From JAUZPB01 sp050262615 (GTDB lineage Bacteria; Bacteroidota; Ignavibacteria; Ignavibacteriales; SURF-24), in assembly GCA_050262615.1 (NCBI GenBank), contig JBLNEL010000132.1:1-11049 (forward strand): a DNA stretch of 11,049 nt. The letters run 5' to 3'. Under the pieces are notes generated by a model. The model saw only the letters and a program-made list of their open reading frames with translations. It made no database searches and had not been told where the DNA came from. Positions 7,201-11,049 of this stretch are shown in pieces (within the stretch, counting starts at the first letter, position 1; each line of letters starts with the position of its first letter). The translations under genes were made by a program, and so were the position numbers.

Positions 7201-8373
7201 ATGAATACAGCAAAAGCTTTTTTAAATAGTAACACAATAGATCCTGTAACTGAATTCGTAACACTATTTAGTTATGGTGAAAAGCTCAGACTCGAATCAG
7301 GGGAGACTCTCTCCCCTGTCAGAGTTGCCTACCAGACATATGGCGAATTAAACCAGGATGGAACTAATGCCATCCTGATATGTCATGCTCTTACAGGAAA
7401 TTCTCATGCTGCAGGAATTCTTACACAAATAGAAAGCGACCCATATAGCGAAATCGATTGCCTTACCAGATATTCAAAAATGAATTACGGAAAAGCAGGC
7501 TGGTGGGACGCACTGATTGGACCTGAAAAAGCATTTGATACAAATAAGTACTTTGTAATATGTTCAAATATACTCGGAAGCTGCTATGGGACTACCGGCC
7601 CATCAAGCAGAAATCCTGAAACCGGTGAACCTTTCCAAAGCAGTTTCCCTGTAATTACAGTCCGCGATATGGTAAAACTGCAGCGTGAACTGATTAAATA
7701 TCTGGGGGTAAATAAACTTGTTACAGTAGCCGGAGGTTCTTTAGGCGGTATGCAGGTCCTGGAATGGGCTGTGATGTATCCCGAATTAGTAGAGTCGATT
7801 ATTCCTATCGCTGCTCCGTTAAAACATAGCGACTGGGCAATTGGCTTAAACGAAACTGCACGAAGGGCTATAAAAAACGATCCGGCATGGAAAAACGGGC
7901 AATATACAGAACAGCCGCACAACGGATTTGAGCTTGCAAGAATGATTGCAATGATAACTTATAGAAGCGATGCTTCATTCAAAAATAAATTTAACAGAGA
8001 AAGATTCAACAATAGTTCAGATCACTATGACACTGATAATCTGTTCCAGGTGCAGAATTACCTGAACTACCAGGGACAGAAACTTGTAAAACGTTTCGAT
8101 GCAAATACATATATTACTTTGTCAAATGCGATGGACCTGCACGATATATGCTATAACCGCGGAAGTATGCATGATGTTTTATCGTCAGTTACTTCAAAGG
8201 TTTTATCTATCGGAATATCAAGTGATGTTCTTTATCCTGCTTCTGAACAAAAGGAAATTTCATCCTTGATCCGCGGAAGCAGATATGTGGAAATAAATTC
8301 GGTCCACGGTCATGATGCTTTTCTCATTGAGTTCGAACAGATGGAAAAAGCAATAAGAGAAATTATCAGTTAA
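7201..8373 (+). CDS. metX: Homoserine O-acetyltransferase (alpha/beta hydrolase fold)
   Basis: A complete protein of 390 residues. It activates homoserine by acetyl transfer from acetyl-CoA, the committed step to methionine. Motifs in order: LESGETLSPVRVAYQTYGEL, CHALTGNSHAAG, GWWDALIGPEKAFDT, SNILGSCYGTTGPSS, the nucleophile elbow AGGSLGGMQ with Ser180, SSDVLYP with Asp342, and VHGHDAFLIE with His371, completing a Ser-Asp-His triad. Some MetX-family proteins use succinyl-CoA; the adjacent O-acetylhomoserine sulfhydrylase makes acetyl the likelier donor. It lies 80 bases after metY with no terminator between them, so the two are probably co-transcribed from 5326. No Shine-Dalgarno sequence precedes the ATG; the spacer is A-rich. 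Confidence 0.96.
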   Translation: MNTAKAFLNSNTIDPVTEFVTLFSYGEKLRLESGETLSPVRVAYQTYGELNQDGTNAILICHALTGNSHAAGILTQIESDPYSEIDCLTRYSKMNYGKAGWWDALIGPEKAFDTNKYFVICSNILGSCYGTTGPSSRNPETGEPFQSSFPVITVRDMVKLQRELIKYLGVNKLVTVAGGSLGGMQVLEWAVMYPELVESIIPIAAPLKHSDWAIGLNETARRAIKNDPAWKNGQYTEQPHNGFELARMIAMITYRSDASFKNKFNRERFNNSSDHYDTDNLFQVQNYLNYQGQKLVKRFDANTYITLSNAMDLHDICYNRGSMHDVLSSVTSKVLSIGISSDVLYPASEQKEISSLIRGSRYVEINSVHGHDAFLIEFEQMEKAIREIIS

Positions 8374-8376
8374 GCC

Positions 8377-8506
8377 TGCCTTGGGCATGGTTCTCGACCC
8401 CCTTTAGAGTACCTGCCGATGGCATGGATCGTCTGTCTTTGGAGGCACACTGTTTGCCGGAAGGCATGTTTTACACGCCTTGGGAGAACTCGCCTGTCTT
8501 TGGCGG
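8377..8506. repeat. Degenerate TGCC/GGCA palindromic repeats
   Basis: Three short hairpins with the form TGCC-(3-4 bases)-GGCATG start at 8377, 8414 and 8455. The second and third are followed by a copy of a 15-base element, at 8431-8445 and 8492-8506, which agree at 13 of 15 positions and share CTGTCTTTGG exactly. The last copy forms its own hairpin, CGCC-(7)-GGCG. GCCTTGGG also occurs twice (8378, 8477). The tract is much more GC-rich than its surroundings and has no ORF. It begins immediately after metX and ends just before the terminator. It looks like decayed tandem copies of an intergenic palindromic element; its role is unknown. Confidence 0.55.
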
Positions 8507-8521
8507 AAATCGTGATTTATT

Positions 8522-8545
8522 AAAGCCCGTGCAAGCGGGCTTTTT
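8522..8545 (+). terminator. Intrinsic terminator of metYX
   Basis: AAAGCCCG (8522-8529) pairs perfectly with CGGGCTTT (8536-8543) around a 6-base loop, and the 3' arm runs into TTTTT (8541-8545). It lies about 150 bases downstream of metX and upstream of the argC promoter, separating the two transcription units. Confidence 0.88.
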
Positions 8546-8580
8546 ATTTGATTAAAAGGCAAAATTCCCCAATAAAATTT

Positions 8581-8627
8581 TATGCATATTTTTGCATTCG
8601 TTCTGCATATTTATGATAATTTATGCA
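8581..8627. promoter_or_regulatory. Phased TGCA half-sites, ArgR-box-like operator
   Basis: TGCA occurs at 8583, 8593, 8604 and 8624, with TGAT at 8614, so the motif recurs every 10-11 bases, one DNA turn. The segment 8581-8598 (ATGCA-6 bases-TGCAT palindrome) matches 15 of 18 positions of the enterobacterial ARG-box consensus TNTGAATWWWWATTCANW. The next 18 bases, after a 3-base gap as in paired E. coli boxes, match 14 of 18. CTGCATA (8603-8609) and TATGCAG (8622-8628) are also perfect inverted repeats. The block ends just before the -35 box of the argC promoter, a fitting place for repression by an ArgR-type regulator. The match could partly reflect AT-richness. Confidence 0.5.
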
Positions 8628-8635
8628 GTATTAAT

Positions 8636-8664
8636 TTGACATGATACACTCCTGCTGTTATCTT
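8636..8664 (+). promoter_or_regulatory. Promoter for arg leader peptide/argCJ
   Basis: TTGACA (8636-8641), 17 bases, TATCTT (8659-8664): the same hexamers and spacing as the metYX promoter. TATCTTTG (8659-8666) also fits the Bacteroidota -7 consensus TAnnTTTG, with TTTG (8635-8638) upstream. The predicted start is at about 8671, which is itself the A of the leader ATG. Confidence 0.75.
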
Positions 8665-8670
8665 TGTGGT

Positions 8671-8772
8671 ATGAATATTTTAATTGTAAATACCGCAATC
8701 AACCATCTTCCGGATCCGCCAGGAATCCGACCGGATGAATTTCGTTCCAGACGCCGCCCCATCCGGGGCTAA
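8671..8772 (+). CDS. Arginine-rich leader peptide (putative, 33 codons)
   Basis: A short ORF beginning MNILIVNTA and ending at TAA 8770-8772. It has six arginines, all in the last 14 codons (20, 25, 27, 28, 29, 32), including three in a row, written CGA, CGT, AGA, CGC, CGC and CGG. The argC gene just downstream uses mostly AGA, so the leader samples several arginine codons. The ATG coincides with the predicted transcription start, so the message would be leaderless. Position before argC and codon content point to a leader peptide that senses arginyl-tRNA. It overlaps several mutually exclusive stem-loops. Its first nine residues resemble those of the methionine leader at 5329. No experimental support is available, and a 33-codon ORF could arise by chance, but the Arg clustering before argC makes that unlikely. 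Confidence 0.65.
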   Translation: MNILIVNTAINHLPDPPGIRPDEFRSRRRPIRG

Positions 8773-8839
8773 AATCATCGATTTTACTTTAATCCATTTT
8801 TTTTGATTTTTATTATTTTTTTTCTTGAAGGAGAAATTC
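8710..8839 (+). promoter_or_regulatory. Structured argC leader with competing stems
   Basis: Exact complementary pairs: CGGAT/ATCCG (8711-8715/8725-8729); CCGGATG/CATCCGG (8731-8737/8760-8766); GCCCC/GGGGC (8756-8760/8765-8769), which excludes the previous stem; and TAAAATC/GATTTTA (8770-8776/8780-8786) starting on the leader stop codon. In addition GAATTTC (8737-8743) complements GAAATTC (8833-8839), and TCC (8746-8748) complements GGA (8830-8832) inside the argC ribosome binding site. T-runs follow at 8797-8804 and 8813-8823, but no strong GC hairpin directly precedes them. Control may therefore act on translation of argC, or on a non-canonical terminator, rather than through a classical one. 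Confidence 0.45.
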
Positions 8840-8843
8840 TTTA

Positions 8844-9878
8844 ATGATCTCTATTAGTGTAATTGGCGGCAGTGGCTATACTGGTAAAAAAATCCTTGAA
8901 TTCTGTAATAATCATCCCTTTGTAAAAGATGTTACAGTTTACGGCAATTCAACTGCTGGCAAACCTATTCTAAGCGTTTTCCCTGACCTTACAGGAATAA
9001 TCGATGACTCGGAAATTTTATCTGCCGGTAATCTTTCATTTGATCATGATCTCTACTTCATTGCACTTCCTCATGGAGAAGCATTAAATTATGTGCCTGC
9101 ACTAATTAGTAATAATAAAAAGGTTATTGATCTTGGAGGCGACTACAGACTCGATAGTGAAATTGAATATGAAAAATGGTATAAACTTTCTCATAATTCA
9201 CCTGAACTCTTAAACCAAAAGCTTTACGCCCTGGCTGATTACCCTAAGACTGACTATTCAAATATCAGCCTTATTGCTAATCCTGGATGCTATCCGACAG
9301 CTACACTTCTTGGATTACTGCCGCTGACAGAAAAATTTAATAATGAAATTTTGTCAGTCAGCGTCGCTGCATATTCAGGAACCAGTGGGGCTGGAAAATC
9401 TGCAAAGACAGAACTTCTAATGTCGGAAATGTATGGCAACGTAAGGGCATACAATGTGAACAAACACCGTCACCAGCCTGAAATTTTCCAGGCATTAAAT
9501 AAAAATGGGTTCGATGCACCGTTTTCATTTACTACTCACTTGCTCCCTGTTGCTGTTGGTATATATGCTACCACTACGATTCATTTGAAAAGCAATGCAT
9601 CTGAAAATGAAATAATTGATTTATATAAAAATACATACGCTGACTCAGACTTCGTAAGATTAAGAAATACGCCGCCTGATCTTACCTGGGTTACCGGAAC
9701 AAATTTCTGCGATATTAATGTATCGGTAAAAGATAAAATTGTTGTTATAACCTCGGCGATAGATAACTTAATTAAGGGTGCTGCAGGACAGGCAGTACAG
9801 AATATGAATAAACTTTATAATTGGAATGAAAAGCTCGGCTTATTAAATACAGGAGTTGAAAATGTATCAATTTATTGA
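8844..9878 (+). CDS. argC: N-acetyl-gamma-glutamyl-phosphate reductase
   Basis: A complete protein of 344 residues. It reduces N-acetylglutamyl phosphate with NADPH to N-acetylglutamate semialdehyde, the third step of arginine synthesis in the cytoplasm. The nucleotide loop GGSGYTG is at residues 8-14. The catalytic cysteine in ANPGCYPTA is Cys149. YSGTSGAGKSAK follows, then KHRHQPEI (207-214) with the active-site histidine, and HLLPVAVGIYAT. A strong ribosome binding site, GAAGGAG at 8827-8833, lies 10 bases before the ATG and fixes the start. The upstream region holds operator-like repeats, a promoter and an Arg-rich leader ORF. The gene overlaps argJ by 17 bases. Confidence 0.97.
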   Translation: MISISVIGGSGYTGKKILEFCNNHPFVKDVTVYGNSTAGKPILSVFPDLTGIIDDSEILSAGNLSFDHDLYFIALPHGEALNYVPALISNNKKVIDLGGDYRLDSEIEYEKWYKLSHNSPELLNQKLYALADYPKTDYSNISLIANPGCYPTATLLGLLPLTEKFNNEILSVSVAAYSGTSGAGKSAKTELLMSEMYGNVRAYNVNKHRHQPEIFQALNKNGFDAPFSFTTHLLPVAVGIYATTTIHLKSNASENEIIDLYKNTYADSDFVRLRNTPPDLTWVTGTNFCDINVSVKDKIVVITSAIDNLIKGAAGQAVQNMNKLYNWNEKLGLLNTGVENVSIY

Positions 9879-11049
9879 AAACGGGACAGTTACTACTGTT
9901 CAGGGATTTTTGGCGGCAGGAATCTTCTGCGGAATAAAGAAAAAGAAAAAAGATCTGGCACTAATATATTCTGAGACACCTTGCACTGCAGCCGGAACAT
10001 TTACAATAAATAAAGTAAAAGCAGCTCCCTTGTTGGTCTCAAAAAATATAATAAAAAATAAAAAGACAGTAAAAGCTGTATTGGTTAATTCAGGCAATGC
10101 TAATGCATGTACCGGTAAGGATGGCCATAACGACGCAAAGATTTCACAGAAATACTGTGCTGAAAAACTTGGAATAAGCCCGAGCGAAGTACTTATCAGC
10201 TCAACCGGAGTTATCGGAAAAAGACTCCCTATGGATACTCTTAAAGCCGGTATCGAAAAGATCGTTCCTGAACTCTCCTCTGAAGGCGGATTAAATGCTG
10301 CAGAGGCTATAATGACGACTGACAAAAAAATGAAATCTTATGCTGTCAGTGTAAAGCTTAATGGCGGCGATGTTAAGATCGGAGCTATTTGCAAAGGAAG
10401 CGGAATGATAATGCCGAATATGGCAACTATGCTTGCATTTATTACTACAGATCTGAAGGTCAGCAATGATACGCTTCAGAAATTACTTAAATCATCAGTA
10501 CAGAATACATTTAATAAAATTTCTGTAGATGGCGAGACCAGCACTAACGATATGGTCGTCATTATGGCTAACGGACTCTCAGGCATCGAAGCCGAAGAAA
10601 ATTCGGAAAACTATACACTTTTCAATGAGGCACTTGAAGCCCTCTGCAAAGAAATGGCAAAAGCTATTGTTTCAGACGGCGAAGGCGCTACAAAGCTCGT
10701 GACTATTAATGTAAACGGAGCAAAAACTCAGGCTGACGCAGATAAGATTGGTAAGGCTGTTGCAAATTCAGCTCTTGTAAAGACTGCAATCTACGGACGT
10801 GATGCAAACTGGGGCAGAATTATGTCAGCTGCCGGAATGAGCGGCGCTAATATTAATCCGTCTGAAGTAAGCATAAGCTTTAATGACGTTCCGGTCTTAT
10901 TGCCTGACTATAATATTGTTTTGGATGAAGAAGCTGCACTTAAGATCCTTTCACAAAAGGAATTTGATATAAATATCTGTCTTCAGTCAGGACACAAATC
11001 CTCGACCTGGTGGACATGCGATTTTACTGAAGAGTACATTAAAATAAAT
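9862..11049 (+). CDS. argJ: Glutamate N-acetyltransferase / amino-acid acetyltransferase, 3'-truncated by window edge
   Basis: The frame is open from ATG 9862 to the right edge, 396 codons without a stop. ArgJ proteins are about 400-410 residues and end near YIKIN, so only a handful of residues are missing. The enzyme moves acetyl from N-acetylornithine to glutamate (the acetyl cycle); bifunctional members also use acetyl-CoA. Visible motifs: QGFLAAGIFCGIKKKKKDLA, AAGTFTINKVKAAP (43-56), LVNSGNANACTG (74-85), SSTGVIGKRLP, the self-cleavage site KGSGMIMPNMATML with nucleophile Thr189 after Ala188, and IYGRDANWGRIMSAAG. AGGAG at 9851-9855, 6 bases upstream, sets the start inside the end of argC, so the two genes are probably translationally coupled. 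Whether it is mono- or bifunctional cannot be told from this sequence. Confidence 0.96.
   Translation, partial: MYQFIENGTVTTVQGFLAAGIFCGIKKKKKDLALIYSETPCTAAGTFTINKVKAAPLLVSKNIIKNKKTVKAVLVNSGNANACTGKDGHNDAKISQKYCAEKLGISPSEVLISSTGVIGKRLPMDTLKAGIEKIVPELSSEGGLNAAEAIMTTDKKMKSYAVSVKLNGGDVKIGAICKGSGMIMPNMATMLAFITTDLKVSNDTLQKLLKSSVQNTFNKISVDGETSTNDMVVIMANGLSGIEAEENSENYTLFNEALEALCKEMAKAIVSDGEGATKLVTINVNGAKTQADADKIGKAVANSALVKTAIYGRDANWGRIMSAAGMSGANINPSEVSISFNDVPVLLPDYNIVLDEEAALKILSQKEFDINICLQSGHKSSTWWTCDFTEEYIKIN

Noticed and set aside
8377..8506. CRISPR array
   Set aside because: The repeats are short, degenerate and unevenly spaced, with no unique spacers of constant length.

Overview
The window is an amino-acid biosynthesis block from an AT-rich bacterium with every gene on the + strand. 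It carries, in order: the 3' part of a fused aspartokinase/homoserine dehydrogenase (thrA), homoserine kinase (thrB), threonine synthase (thrC), pyrroline-5-carboxylate reductase (proC), an O-acetylhomoserine sulfhydrylase (metY), homoserine O-acetyltransferase (metX), argC and an almost complete argJ that runs off the right edge. The thrA-thrB-thrC order with a fused AK-HSD, low GC and patchy Shine-Dalgarno use suggest the Bacteroidota/Chlorobiota/Ignavibacteriota (FCB) area. An acetyl-cycle ArgJ argues against Bacteroidales, which use succinylated arginine intermediates. I lean to an Ignavibacteria-like lineage, but this is inference from gene content only.

Layout: 2-4379 is the threonine branch, which makes homoserine from aspartyl phosphate and turns it into threonine. 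4447-5280 is proC. 5281-5785 is a 505-base control region in front of metY. 5786-8373 is the metY-metX unit, which takes the same homoserine to O-acetylhomoserine and by direct sulfhydrylation to homocysteine. 8374-8843 is a second control region with degenerate palindromes, a terminator, operator-like repeats, a promoter and a structured leader. 8844 onward is argC-argJ, overlapping by 17 bases.

The most interesting material is in the two control regions. Both have the same promoter (TTGACA, 17 bases, TATCTT) followed within 6-9 bases by an ATG that opens a short ORF, so the transcript should be leaderless or nearly so. In front of metY the ORF has 27 codons and 5 Met, four of them within codons 14-21. 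It ends in an exact antiterminator/terminator pair of 7 and 9 bp. A SAM-I riboswitch with its own terminator lies about 45 bases further on, giving two methionine-related OFF switches in series. In front of argC the ORF has 33 codons and 6 Arg, all in codons 20-32. The two peptides also share an N-terminal pattern (M-x-x-L-I-x-N) and about 18 of their first 24 bases. I read these as two members of one family of leaderless, amino-acid-sensing leader peptides, methionine for metYX and arginine for argCJ. This rests on sequence reading alone; I know of no description of this arrangement but could not search for one.
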